From Winogradskya humida (GTDB taxonomy: Bacteria > Actinomycetota > Actinomycetes > Mycobacteriales > Micromonosporaceae): 64,000 bases of DNA. The position numbers were made by a program, and so were the translations under genes. Positions 25,105 through 33,857 of this stretch are shown here, piece after piece (position 1 is the first letter of the stretch; the number at the start of each line of letters is the position of its first letter). Location of the stretch: the NCBI RefSeq assembly GCF_016862215.1, contig NZ_BOMN01000040.1, positions 1-64,000 of the forward strand, read 5' to 3'. The notes under the pieces are model-generated. The model was not told the DNA's origin and made no database searches. It saw only the letters and a list, made by a program, of their open reading frames with translations.

Positions 25105-25781
25105 CGGGCGACCTCGAGGGCGTACCCGACGCCGTGGACCGTGCGGATCAGGTCGGCGCCGAGCTTGCGGCGCAGACCCTTGATGTGGCTGTCGACCGTA
25201 CGCGTCCCGGACGCGTCGGCCCACCCCCAGATCTCGGCGAGCAGCCGCTCCCGGGGCAGCACCGCGCGGGGATGCGCGGCCAGATGCGCGAGCAGGTCGA
25301 ACTCGGTCGGCGTGAGGTGCGCCTCGACCCCGGCCCGCTGGACCCGGCGCTCGGTGAGGTTGATCTCCAGGTCGCCGAAGCGCAGCGGTGGTGGCCCGGC
25401 CGGTGCCGCGTTGCGGGTGACCCGGCGCAGCAACGCGTGCACCCGGGCGGTCAGCTCGCGCATCGAGAACGGCTTGGTCAGGTAGTCGTCGGCGCCGACC
25501 GCGAGCCCGACGAGCAGGTCGGTCTCGTCGTCGCGGGCGGTCAGCATCAGGACCGGCACGGGGCGTTCGGCCTGGACGCGGCGGCAGACCTCGAGCCCGT
25601 CGAAGCCCGGCAGCATCACGTCGAGCACGATCGCGTCGGGCTGGACCCGCCGGGCCGCCTCGACCGCACCGGGTCCGTCGACGGCCACCTCGACCATGAA
25701 GCCCTCGGCCCTCAGCCGGGCGACGACCGCGTCGGCGATCGCCCGCTCGTCCTCGACCACCAGCACCTTGTGCACGTTCAT
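25101..25781 (-). CDS. OmpR/PhoB-family response regulator
   Basis: A 226-residue DNA-binding regulator. The receiver domain has VVEDERAIADAV, the phospho-acceptor Asp in DAIVLDVMLPGFDG (near residue 52) and the KPFSMREL lysine segment. A C-terminal winged helix (about residues 128-224) carries LTPTEFDLLAHLAAHP and SHIKGLRRKLGADLIRTV. It pairs with the coupled kinase downstream. The upstream intergenic region holds three perfect DnaA boxes, so DnaA may influence its expression. Confidence 0.95.
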   Translation of the reverse strand: MNVHKVLVVEDERAIADAVVARLRAEGFMVEVAVDGPGAVEAARRVQPDAIVLDVMLPGFDGLEVCRRVQAERPVPVLMLTARDDETDLLVGLAVGADDYLTKPFSMRELTARVHALLRRVTRNAAPAGPPPLRFGDLEINLTERRVQRAGVEAHLTPTEFDLLAHLAAHPRAVLPRERLLAEIWGWADASGTRTVDSHIKGLRRKLGADLIRTVHGVGYALEVAR

Positions 25782-25905
25782 CCCAACCCCCCAACCTTGC
25801 CCGGCATCATGCCGAGCTGCGGCAAGGCCGGTGTGCCCCCGTGGCGCGCCGACCCTGCTGCGGGGAGCAGCTTATTGAGTCGGAGTGCAGGAGGTGGGGC
25901 TGAGT

Positions 25906-25974
25906 TGTGGATAACTTGTGAAGATCGGCAGCCTGTGGATAACCCTGGGGATAGTGCAATGTTTCTGTGGATAA
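25906..25974 (+). promoter_or_regulatory. Cluster of three perfect DnaA boxes
   Basis: TGTGGATAA, the complement of consensus TTATCCACA, occurs at 25906-25914, 25934-25942 and 25966-25974, all in the same orientation and spaced 28 and 32 bp, in the intergenic DNA upstream of the OmpR-type operon. A one-mismatch copy, TGTGGATAC, lies at 26158-26166 inside the LytTR gene. There is no dnaA or dnaN nearby, so this is not a typical oriC. Confidence 0.7.
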
Positions 25975-25996
25975 CGCTGCGTATCAGCGGCGTATC

Positions 25997-26740
25997 TCAG
26001 CGACTCCAGTCGTTCTTCACGGCCCGGATCAGCTTGTCCTTGAGCTCGCGCGTATGCCGCCGGCTGACCGGCAACTCCGTGCCGTCGATGCTCACGACAT
26101 ACCCCGACTGAGTGAGGCGCAACTCTCTGACCAGGCGTAACTGCACAAGATAGGACCTGTGGATACGTACGAAGCCCGCGTCGGCCCAGCGTTCGGCGAG
26201 AGTGGCCAGCGATACGCGTACGAGATGGGAGGCGTCTGAGGTGTGCAGCCGCGCATAATCGCCCTGCGCTTCCACCCACCGTACCGATGATCGTGGCAAC
26301 AGCTTGGTGGTGCCGGCCAGTTCGACCGGAATGCTCGGCTCGTCCTCGCGCGTGACCTGGGCCGGAGCCGCGGGCAGCTGCAGCCCCGCCACCCGGCGCA
26401 GCGACTCACCCAGCCGCTCGGCCCGCACCGGCTTGCGCACATAATCCGTGACGCCCAGGTCGAAGGCGTCCACCGCGCCGTCGTCGTAGGCGGTGACGAA
26501 CACGATCGCGGGCGGGCGCGCGAAGCGGCGCAGGATCCGGGCGAGCTCCATGCCGTCGAGCCCGGGCATGCGGATGTCGAGGAAGACGGCGTCGACCTCG
26601 GTGTCACGCAGCACGCGCAGGGCCTCGGTGGCGTCCCCCGCCCGATGCACGTACGCCACCCGCTTGTCGGCGTTGAGAAGATACGCCAACTCGTCGAGGG
26701 CGGGCGGCTCGTCGTCCACAGCCAGCACTACCAGACTCAC
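25997..26740 (-). CDS. LytTR-family response regulator
   Basis: A 247-residue regulator. The receiver domain begins VVLAVDDEPPALDELAYLL, with the phospho-acceptor in AVFLDIRMPGLDG (near residue 55) and the FVTAYDDGAVDAF and VRKPVRAERL segments. The C-terminal LytTR DNA-binding domain (about residues 145-245) has RWVEAQGDYARLHT, FVRIHRSYLVQL and LPVSRRHTREL. LytTR regulators control envelope, metabolite-uptake or virulence genes elsewhere; the target here may be a symporter but this is a guess. It overlaps its kinase gene by 4 nt. Confidence 0.94.
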   Translation of the reverse strand: MSLVVLAVDDEPPALDELAYLLNADKRVAYVHRAGDATEALRVLRDTEVDAVFLDIRMPGLDGMELARILRRFARPPAIVFVTAYDDGAVDAFDLGVTDYVRKPVRAERLGESLRRVAGLQLPAAPAQVTREDEPSIPVELAGTTKLLPRSSVRWVEAQGDYARLHTSDASHLVRVSLATLAERWADAGFVRIHRSYLVQLRLVRELRLTQSGYVVSIDGTELPVSRRHTRELKDKLIRAVKNDWSR

Positions 26741-27984
26741 GCTCGGACTCCCGGGTGGAATTTGGGCACGCGCATGCTCACTTTCGTCCCCGCTCCGGGC
26801 GCTGTCTCCACAACCAGGCCGAAGCGTTCACCGAAGACCGTGCGTAGCCGCTCGTCCACGTTGGAGAGCCCGACATGGCGTCCGGCCTCGTCGTCGCGGC
26901 CGTTGGCAGCCTCCGCGATCCCCTCGGCCAGCGCCGCCGGGTCCATGCCGACCCCGTCGTCCTCGACCGTTATGTGGCATTCGGCACCCGCGTCCCGGGC
27001 CTCGATGCTCACCATACCGACGCCCGGCTTGGGGGACAGCCCGTGACGCACGGCGTTCTCCACGAGCGGCTGCAGACACAGGAACGGCAGCCCGACGGGG
27101 AGGACCTCGGGTGCGATCTGCAGGCGTACCTGCAGGCGGTCGCCGAACCGGGCCCGCTCGATGGTGAGATAGCGGTCGATGGAGCGAAGCTCCTCGGCCA
27201 GGGTGGTGAAGTCGCCGTGCGCGCGGAACGAGTAGCGGGTGAACTCCGCGAACTCCAGGATCAACTCCCGGGCCCGCTCCGGATCGGTACGCACGAACGA
27301 GGCGATCGCCGTCAGCGCGTTGTAGATGAAATGCGGGCTGATCTGGGCCCTCAGGGCGCGAACCTCGGCCCGGGCCAGCCGCTCGCGGGAGGAGTCCAGC
27401 TCGGCGAGCGCCAGCTGCGACCCGGCCCAGCGCGCGGTCTCCATGGTGGCCTGCACGAGCCCGGGCGCCGGATGATCGTCGGCGACCGCGATCAGGGCCC
27501 CGAGCGCCTGCCCGTCGGCACCGGTCAGCGGCGCGATCACGGCTCCCCGCACGATGCAGTCGACCCTGTCGCAGGGCAGGTCCCCGGCGCCCAGGACGAT
27601 CGAGCGGTTGGTCGTGACGACCCGCCGCGTCGCCGCCACGAACTGGTCGCTGTGATGGCTGCCACGCCCGTCGAACGCGAGGCAGCGGTCGGCGTCCGCC
27701 ACGGAAAGACCAGGGGCGCCGACCAGCCGGCGGAGATGACGTGCGGCCTTTCCGGCCGAGGCAGCAGTTAATCCCGTACGTAGTGGGTCCGCGGCCAGCG
27801 ACGCGGAGTGCAGCACGTCATACGTGGCCCGCTGCCCCGCCGTAGCCACCCCGCGCCGGGCCCGCAGCCGGAGCACCGCGACCACGGCACCCGCCAGCGC
27901 GGCGAGCACGGCAACAACCGCGAGCACACTTCCGACTTGTCCGGCCACGCAGAGATCCTGACTGGTGACGCGCCGAAACACCAT
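26737..27984 (-). CDS. LytS/YehU-type sensor histidine kinase
   Basis: A 415-residue kinase with one N-terminal transmembrane helix (about residues 17-41), a GAF-like region (about 60-190), then the His_kinase domain with RAQISPHFIYNALTAIASFV (phospho-acceptor His) and an HATPase domain with LQPLVENAVRHGL and GHVGLSNVDERL-type residues (GRHVGLSNVDERLR). It is the cognate partner of the LytTR regulator, whose start it overlaps (ATGA). A single helix plus GAF suggests intracellular sensing. Confidence 0.92.
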   Translation of the reverse strand: MVFRRVTSQDLCVAGQVGSVLAVVAVLAALAGAVVAVLRLRARRGVATAGQRATYDVLHSASLAADPLRTGLTAASAGKAARHLRRLVGAPGLSVADADRCLAFDGRGSHHSDQFVAATRRVVTTNRSIVLGAGDLPCDRVDCIVRGAVIAPLTGADGQALGALIAVADDHPAPGLVQATMETARWAGSQLALAELDSSRERLARAEVRALRAQISPHFIYNALTAIASFVRTDPERARELILEFAEFTRYSFRAHGDFTTLAEELRSIDRYLTIERARFGDRLQVRLQIAPEVLPVGLPFLCLQPLVENAVRHGLSPKPGVGMVSIEARDAGAECHITVEDDGVGMDPAALAEGIAEAANGRDDEAGRHVGLSNVDERLRTVFGERFGLVVETAPGAGTKVSMRVPKFHPGVRA

Positions 27985-28025
27985 GCCCGCCCGATTTTGT
28001 CGGACCCCGGTGGGAGCATCTCGGC

Positions 28026-28457
28026 ATGCCCATCACCGATTACTTCACCGCCCCCGACGACCGGGCCGCGCTGGCCGGGCTCGCCGAGGGGCCGATCGCG
28101 GCCGGTCTGCCGACGCTCGAGTCGAAGAACCTCGACCCGGTGGTCAACCTCGGCACGCTCGAATCCCTGCTCACCGGGCTGTCCTACGACGAGGTGATCG
28201 AGGGCCCGCGTCAGGGCGATCTGGTCAGTGACCCGGAGGCGAGCCCCGAGTCACACGTCGTCGCGGTCACTGACCGGTTGCGCGATGCCCTGGTGGCGGC
28301 GGACGACGCGCGCCTGGTGGAGACGGCCGCGCACTGGTCGCGTACGGAAGAGTTGGAAGGCACCGACCCCGACGGCCTGGCCGGCTTTCTCAGAGATCTC
28401 GCCGCACTGGCCCGAGATGGCGGTGAGAGCCATCTCTACTGCTGGTGGGCCTTGTGA
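28026..28457 (+). CDS. Conserved hypothetical soluble protein
   Basis: A 143-residue acidic cytoplasmic protein starting MPITDYFTAPDDRAALA. It has VVNLGTLESLLTGLSYDEV in the middle, a helical AVTDRLRDALVAADD segment and a C-terminal SHLYCWWAL. I recognise the style of a conserved actinobacterial family but cannot name a function. It stands alone between the divergent LytS-type gene and the convergent glycosyltransferase gene. Confidence 0.7.
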   Translation: MPITDYFTAPDDRAALAGLAEGPIAAGLPTLESKNLDPVVNLGTLESLLTGLSYDEVIEGPRQGDLVSDPEASPESHVVAVTDRLRDALVAADDARLVETAAHWSRTEELEGTDPDGLAGFLRDLAALARDGGESHLYCWWAL

Positions 28458-28464
28458 AACGGGC

Positions 28465-30036
28465 TCAGTAGGCGCCCTTGCGCTTGAGGACGACCCAGAT
28501 CGTGCGCCAGAGGATGCCCAGGTCGTAGGTGAGCGACCAGTTGTCGACGTAGTAGAGGTCGAGCCGCACCGACTCGTCCCAGGAGAGGTCCGAGCGGCCG
28601 GAGACCTGCCAGAGGCCGGTGATGCCGGGGCGCACGAGCAGCCGGCGCCGCACGTCACCGAGGTAATCGCCGTCGTCGGCGGGCAGCGGTCGCGGGCCGA
28701 CCAGGGACATCTCGCCCTTGAGCACGTTGATCAGCTGGGGGAGCTCGTCCAGGGACGTGCCCCGCAGCTTGTTGCCGAACTTGAAGATGCGGGGGTCGTC
28801 CTTCATCTTGAAGAGCATGCCGTCGGAGTCGTTGAGCTCCTCCAGGCTGGCCTTGCGCTCCTCGGCGTCGACATACATGGTCCGGAATTTCCACACCCGG
28901 AACGTGCGGCCCTCGTGGCCGACGCGGGGCTGGCGGAAGAAGACCGGGCCGGGGTCGGAGAGCCGGATGCCGATGGCGATCACGGCCAGCACCGGGCTCA
29001 GCGCGACCAGGCCGAAGAAGGCGACCACCCGGTCGATCAGGTTCTTGGTGAGCCATCCGGGGCCGGAGAGGGTCGGCTCCTCGACGTGCAGCAGCGGCAG
29101 GCCCTCGATCGGGCGGATGTGCACGCGGGGGCCGGCGATGTCGGTGAGCTGCGGCGCGACCACCAGGTCGACACCGGTGCCCTCGAGCTGCCACGCCAGG
29201 CGGCGCAGCTCGCCGGGCTCCGAGCTGGCCGAGCCGCAGACCGCGATCGTGTCGGCGCCGACCTCGCGGACCAGGCCGAGGACGTCGCGGCTCGCGTAGA
29301 CGGGCACGGGGGTTTCGATGCCCCGTGCCGCGGCGTATCCGTCGGTGATGTGGATGGCGACCGGGATGAGGCCGGCGGCAGGGCTGCGGGTGACCGCGGT
29401 GTAGACCTCGAGCGCCTCGGGCAGCGTGCCGACCAGGACCATCCGGTGCGCGCCGTGACCGGTCTTCTTACGGGCGACGTGCAGGACCTGGCGTGCCGAA
29501 TACCGGCCGAAGAGGATGAAGACCAGGGCGGTGATCGAGACGTAGGCGATCGTGACCCGGGAGAGCTCGGTCTTGGTGCCGAACGCCAGCAGCGACACCA
29601 CGGCCACGAGCGTCACGAACGCGCGGACGACCCGTTTGAACTCCTCGCTGCCCAGCCCCAGGTAACGGCGGTCGTAGGTGCCGTTGCCCCAGAGAATGAT
29701 CAGCCAGCCGAGCGGAACGCCCACAAAGGCGACCAGGTAGAAGATCTTCTCGCTGTTCTGGAAACCCGAGTTGGACTTCTCGATCAGGGACACGGCGAGC
29801 CAGCTCGCGAACACCGTGGAGATGAGGTCGAGAATGATCAGGACAAGCGTGTAGGGCCGGTGCCAGGTGGACACGCGCTTGTGCGAGCGGGTCCACGCCG
29901 AACGCGCGACCCCGTTGCTCGGGGGTGGCTCCTGCTGCCACTCGAAGCTGTCGTACGGCATGCCGCTCCGGCTGTTGCTGGTACTGGACGCCGGACGATG
30001 GAGGCTTGTGGTCACCTCGCCTGTGTCCTCCCGCAT
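28465..30036 (-). CDS. Polyprenyl glycosylphosphotransferase (initiating sugar transferase)
   Basis: Predicted to transfer a sugar-1-phosphate from a nucleotide sugar to undecaprenyl phosphate, starting a polysaccharide repeat. About 523 residues: four N-terminal helices, a CoA-binding-like domain (about 150-290), a further helix near 310, and the catalytic domain with FRQPRVGHEGRTFRVWKFRTM, KLRGTSLDELPQL and NVLKGEMSLVGPRPLP, with the active-site Asp-Glu. GTGs at 30039 and 30015 are alternative starts. It may work with the glycosyltransferase at 31.1 kb and the epimerase and LCP genes. Confidence 0.9.
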   Translation of the reverse strand: MREDTGEVTTSLHRPASSTSNSRSGMPYDSFEWQQEPPPSNGVARSAWTRSHKRVSTWHRPYTLVLIILDLISTVFASWLAVSLIEKSNSGFQNSEKIFYLVAFVGVPLGWLIILWGNGTYDRRYLGLGSEEFKRVVRAFVTLVAVVSLLAFGTKTELSRVTIAYVSITALVFILFGRYSARQVLHVARKKTGHGAHRMVLVGTLPEALEVYTAVTRSPAAGLIPVAIHITDGYAAARGIETPVPVYASRDVLGLVREVGADTIAVCGSASSEPGELRRLAWQLEGTGVDLVVAPQLTDIAGPRVHIRPIEGLPLLHVEEPTLSGPGWLTKNLIDRVVAFFGLVALSPVLAVIAIGIRLSDPGPVFFRQPRVGHEGRTFRVWKFRTMYVDAEERKASLEELNDSDGMLFKMKDDPRIFKFGNKLRGTSLDELPQLINVLKGEMSLVGPRPLPADDGDYLGDVRRRLLVRPGITGLWQVSGRSDLSWDESVRLDLYYVDNWSLTYDLGILWRTIWVVLKRKGAY

Positions 30037-30244
30037 CACGTACCGCCCACACCGAGAACATTACGCACTGCCACGACCCCCGGGTCTCCGGCGGGCCGCC
30101 GGCCCCTCGCGCGTCGCGGACGAAGCCGTGGGACCGGGCCACTATACCGATGGAACGACTTAGAAGAAGGTGACGTTGTGGTCGCATTCGGCCGAGCTTG
30201 GCGAATGTGTACGCAGCGTGATCGTCGCGGCGCGCTCGGATCAC

Positions 30245-31105
30245 TCAGCGGATCAGTTTGGACAGGCGCCGGTCGGCCAGTGGCTTGCCGCCGGTCTGAC
30301 AGGTAGGGCAGTACTGCAGGCTCTTGTCAGCGAACGACACCTCACGCACCGTATCGCCGCATACCGGACACGGCAGCCCCGTGCGGGCATGCACCCGCAT
30401 CCCGGCCCGCTTCTCGCCCTTGAGCTCCGCGGCCTTCTGCCCGACCGACCGGGTCACGGCATCCGTTTCGACCGACCGGGTCGCCTCGTAGAGCGTGGTG
30501 ATCTGCTCGTCGGTCAGTTTCCCCGTGAGCGCGAACGGCGACATCCTGGCCACATGCAGGATCTCATCGGAGTACGCGTTGCCGATGCCGGCGAGCACCT
30601 CCTGATCGACGAGTACGCCCTTGATCTGGCCCTTGCGGCTCCGGATCCGCTCGGCGAACTCGTCGCGGCTGACGGCGAGCGCGTCCGGGCCGAGCCGCGC
30701 CACGCCGGGCACCTCCGCCGGGTCACGCACCAGATAGGCCGCCAGCGACTTCTGCGTGCCGGCCTCGGTCAGATCAAAACCGGACCCGTCATCGAGGCGT
30801 ACGCGCACCGCGATCGGCCCGCTGCCCGGCTTCAACGGCGCCGGCGACTTGAACGCGTCCCGGTAGTGCAGCCAGCCGGCCCGCGCGAGATGCACGACGA
30901 GGTGCAGGTCGTCCCCGAGCGTCACGTCGAGGAACTTCCCGTGCCGGCCGGCGTCGGTGATCTTGAGACCCGCCACCGCGCTCGGCGCCGGGTCATACGT
31001 CTTCAGCGCGCTGAACGAGGACACCTCGAAGCGCTCCACGGTATGGCCGACAGCACGCTCCCGCAGGTACGCGGCGAGCGCCTCGACCTCGGGCAACTCA
31101 GGCAC
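30245..31105 (-). CDS. Fpg/Nei-family DNA glycosylase
   Basis: Removes oxidised bases and nicks at abasic sites. The mature N-terminus PELPEVEAL supplies the catalytic Pro and Glu. Later blocks are GRHGKFLDV, DQEVLAGIGNAYSDEILH with the DNA-binding Asn, and a zinc finger with GLPCPVCGDTVRE and LQYCPTCQTGG. The GTG start at 31105 places Pro at position 2 as required; an upstream in-frame extension is not real. About 286 residues, usual for the family. It is divergent from the glycosyltransferase gene with only 25 bp between them. Confidence 0.93.
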   Translation of the reverse strand: MPELPEVEALAAYLRERAVGHTVERFEVSSFSALKTYDPAPSAVAGLKITDAGRHGKFLDVTLGDDLHLVVHLARAGWLHYRDAFKSPAPLKPGSGPIAVRVRLDDGSGFDLTEAGTQKSLAAYLVRDPAEVPGVARLGPDALAVSRDEFAERIRSRKGQIKGVLVDQEVLAGIGNAYSDEILHVARMSPFALTGKLTDEQITTLYEATRSVETDAVTRSVGQKAAELKGEKRAGMRVHARTGLPCPVCGDTVREVSFADKSLQYCPTCQTGGKPLADRRLSKLIR

Positions 31106-31130
31106 GCCCTCAACGGTAGCGTTTGTCGCC

Positions 31131-32321
31131 GTGAAGGTCGTCGTTGCGCACAATCGGTACCGGGAAGCGATCCCCTCCGGGGAGAACGTCATCGTCGACA
31201 CCGAGATAGCCCAGCTCACCGCCGCGGGTGTCGAGGTGCTGCCGTTCCAGCGCGCCTCCGACTCGATCGGTGACCTGCCGCTCACGGAGAAGGCGCTGCT
31301 GCCGCTCTCCCCCATCTATGGCCGGTCCGCCCAGCGCGATCTCGGCGAGCTGCTGTCCCGCGAGCGTCCGGATGTGTTTCACCTGCACAACCCGTACCCA
31401 CTGCTGTCGCCCTGGGTTGTCAAAACGGCCCATAAGCACGGCGTGCCGGTCGTGCAGACCGTCCACAACTACCGTCAGGTCTGCTCCTCGGGGCTGTACT
31501 TCCGCGACGGTCACAACTGCTTCGACTGCCGGGGTAAGGCGCTCGGCTGGCCGGCGATCCAGCACAAGTGCTACCGCGGCTCGACGGCCCAGAGCGCTCT
31601 GATGGCGACCACCCTCGCCGTGCACCGGCCGACCTGGAAATCCGTGGACCGCTACATCGCCCTTACCGACCGGATCGCCACGCACCTGACGGATTACGGC
31701 ATCCCGGACGACCACATCGTGGTCAAACCCAACGGCCTGCCGGACCCGGGTGAGCCCGCCCCGCTCGGAACAGGATTTCTGTACGCCGCCCGCCTGTCCC
31801 CCGAGAAGGGCCTCGACCTCCTCCTCAACGCCTGGCGCCGCCACCCGGACTCCTCCATCGGCCACCTGCGCATCGCCGGCGACGGCGAACTCCGCCCCCT
31901 CGCCGAACAGGCCGCCGCCGAGCGCACCGACGTCACGTACCTGGGCGCCCTCGACCGCGCCGGCATGACCGCCGCCCGCAACGCCGCCGCCGTGGTAGTA
32001 GCCGTCCCCACCTGGAACGACGTCCTCCCCACGGTGATCCTCGAAGCGATGTCGGCGGGCCGTCCCGTCCTCGGCACCGACGTCGGTGGCATCCCCTACC
32101 TCCTCGGCCTGGACGCACCCGCCACCGCCGCAGGCTGGGCCGTGACCCCGGACCCGGCCGCCCTCGCCGCCGCTCTCCCGATCGCCGCCGCCGAAGCAGC
32201 CCGCTATGCCCCGGCCGCCCGCGACCGCTACCTGCGCGCGTTCCACCCGGACGTCCTCACCGCCCGCCTGATCGACATTTACACCGGCCTCCGAGCAAAT
32301 TCCCACCCGGCACCCAGGTAG
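31131..32321 (+). CDS. Glycosyltransferase family 4 protein
   Basis: A 396-residue GT-B fold enzyme. The N-terminal domain opens KVVVAHNRYREAIPSGENV, typical of family 4 enzymes acting on exported glycans; it also has FHLHNPYPLLSPWVV and a Cys-containing loop (YFRDGHNCFDCRGKAL) seen in a subset. The C-terminal domain has AARLSPEKGLDLLLNAW, RIAGDGELRPL and the EAMSAGRPVLGTDVGGIPYL nucleotide-sugar segment (shown as EAMSAGRPVLGTDVGG). GTG start. Donor and acceptor are unknown; a role in surface polysaccharide is likely. Confidence 0.9.
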   Translation: MKVVVAHNRYREAIPSGENVIVDTEIAQLTAAGVEVLPFQRASDSIGDLPLTEKALLPLSPIYGRSAQRDLGELLSRERPDVFHLHNPYPLLSPWVVKTAHKHGVPVVQTVHNYRQVCSSGLYFRDGHNCFDCRGKALGWPAIQHKCYRGSTAQSALMATTLAVHRPTWKSVDRYIALTDRIATHLTDYGIPDDHIVVKPNGLPDPGEPAPLGTGFLYAARLSPEKGLDLLLNAWRRHPDSSIGHLRIAGDGELRPLAEQAAAERTDVTYLGALDRAGMTAARNAAAVVVAVPTWNDVLPTVILEAMSAGRPVLGTDVGGIPYLLGLDAPATAAGWAVTPDPAALAAALPIAAAEAARYAPAARDRYLRAFHPDVLTARLIDIYTGLRANSHPAPR

Positions 32322-32351
32322 GCCCGTTGCGAGCTGGGCAAGCTCGATTGC

Positions 32352-33857
32352 ATGACCTCACGCCGCAACGTCCTGCTGGGAGCCGGAGGCGCGGTCGTAC
32401 TGACGGCTGCCGGCGGTGGCGCGGGCTACGCCATCGCCAACACCGACGGCTCGAACCCCGGAACTACTCCGCCGCAGGCCGTGCCGCCGAAATACCGCTC
32501 GCGTCCCGACCTGAGCGCGCTGCCCGACGTCACGATCACCACGCCCGCGACCGGCACGACGCCGGGCTGCGTCTTTCTGAGCCCGGCGTCGGGAACGAGC
32601 CTGTGGGGCCCGCTGATGGTCGACGAGAAGGGCTCGCCGGTCTGGTTCCGCAAGGTGCCCGACCCGGCAACGGTCGCCATCGACTTCAAGGCGCAGCAAT
32701 ATCTGAACAAGCCCGTGCTGACCTGGTGGGAGGGGACCATCGGCGGCACCGGGGGTCAGGGCGTGGGGCAGGGCGAGTTCGTGATCGCCGACAGCGCCTA
32801 CCGGGAGATCACCCGGGTCCGGGCGTCCGGCAGTGAACAGGCCGACCAGCACGACTTCGTGATCACGCCGGAGGGCACCGCGCTGTTCTGGGTCTACAAC
32901 CCGATCCCGTACGACCTGACGTCGCTGGGCGGCCCGGCCGACGGCGTGCTGCACGACGGCGTCATCCAGGAGATCGACATCAGGACCGGCAAACGGCTCT
33001 TCGAGTGGCACGCGAGCGAGCACGTGGGCCTCGACGAGTCGTACGCCCCGCTGCCGACCGGCGACTCGGCGCACCTCCCGTACGACTACTTCCACGCCAA
33101 CTCGGTCGGCCTCGACACGGACGGCAACATCATCATCTCGTCCCGGCACACGTGGACGGCCTACAAGATCAATCGCACCTCCGGCGACGTGATCTGGCGC
33201 ATCGGCGGCAAGAAGTCCGACTTCGCCGTCGACGAGCGAGCCGCCTTCGCCTGGCAGCACGACTTCCGCCGCCGCCGCGACGGCACCTACAGCGTCTTCG
33301 ACAACGGCGCCGGCGTCACCACGGTCCACGAGCAGTCCCGCGGCCTGGTCTTCAAGGTCGACGAACGCGCGAAGACGGTCATCTTCGCTCAGGAATTCCT
33401 GCACCCCCAGAAACTGCTGGCGCCCACCCAGGGCAGCTTCCGCGAACTCCCCGACGGCGGCTCCTTCATCGGCTGGGGCCAGATGCCCTGGTTCACGGAG
33501 TACGCCCCCGACGGCACAGTCCGCCTCGACGGTCACATCCCCCTCAACAACCAGTCGTACCGCGCCTACAAAGCAGCCTGGACCGGCACCCCGCTCGACC
33601 AACCCGCCCTGGGCGTCCGAACCGAAGCCGGCTCCGTCATCATCACCGCCAGCTGGAACGGCGCCACCACCGTCACCACCTGGCGAGCCCGAGGCGGCAC
33701 TCAGCCGGGCGCCCTCAACCAGTCCGTCGAAGCCCCCCGAACCGGCTTCGAAACCGAACTCACCCTCCCCGGCACCCCCGAATACGTAGCCGTCGACGCC
33801 CTCGACCCCACCGGCAAGGTCCTGGGCACCTCCTCAGCCGTGCCCGTTCGCGTCTGA
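32352..33857 (+). CDS. Arylsulfotransferase-like (ASST) exported protein
   Basis: A 501-residue protein with a Tat-like signal (TSRRNVLLGAGGAVVL) and a beta-propeller catalytic region resembling the arylsulfotransferase family: GPLMVDEKGSPVWFRK, QADQHDFVITPEGTALF, YDYFHANSVGLDTDGNIIIS, and WQHDFRRRRDGTYSVFDNG with the His residues expected near the active site. Members may move sulfate between phenolic compounds; many actinobacterial homologues are uncharacterised and could act on other groups. It follows the glycosyltransferase gene by 30 bp, so modification of a surface glycan is possible. Confidence 0.8.
   Translation: MTSRRNVLLGAGGAVVLTAAGGGAGYAIANTDGSNPGTTPPQAVPPKYRSRPDLSALPDVTITTPATGTTPGCVFLSPASGTSLWGPLMVDEKGSPVWFRKVPDPATVAIDFKAQQYLNKPVLTWWEGTIGGTGGQGVGQGEFVIADSAYREITRVRASGSEQADQHDFVITPEGTALFWVYNPIPYDLTSLGGPADGVLHDGVIQEIDIRTGKRLFEWHASEHVGLDESYAPLPTGDSAHLPYDYFHANSVGLDTDGNIIISSRHTWTAYKINRTSGDVIWRIGGKKSDFAVDERAAFAWQHDFRRRRDGTYSVFDNGAGVTTVHEQSRGLVFKVDERAKTVIFAQEFLHPQKLLAPTQGSFRELPDGGSFIGWGQMPWFTEYAPDGTVRLDGHIPLNNQSYRAYKAAWTGTPLDQPALGVRTEAGSVIITASWNGATTVTTWRARGGTQPGALNQSVEAPRTGFETELTLPGTPEYVAVDALDPTGKVLGTSSAVPVRV

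Noticed and set aside
24040..25794. One long frame joining the response regulator and kinase regions
   Set aside because: Its N-terminal part is a different frame from the real regulator (25101-25781). The kinase begins at 25104 with an ATGA overlap.
25906..25974. oriC
   Set aside because: Only three boxes, all in one orientation, no AT-rich unwinding element and no dnaA or dnaN nearby.
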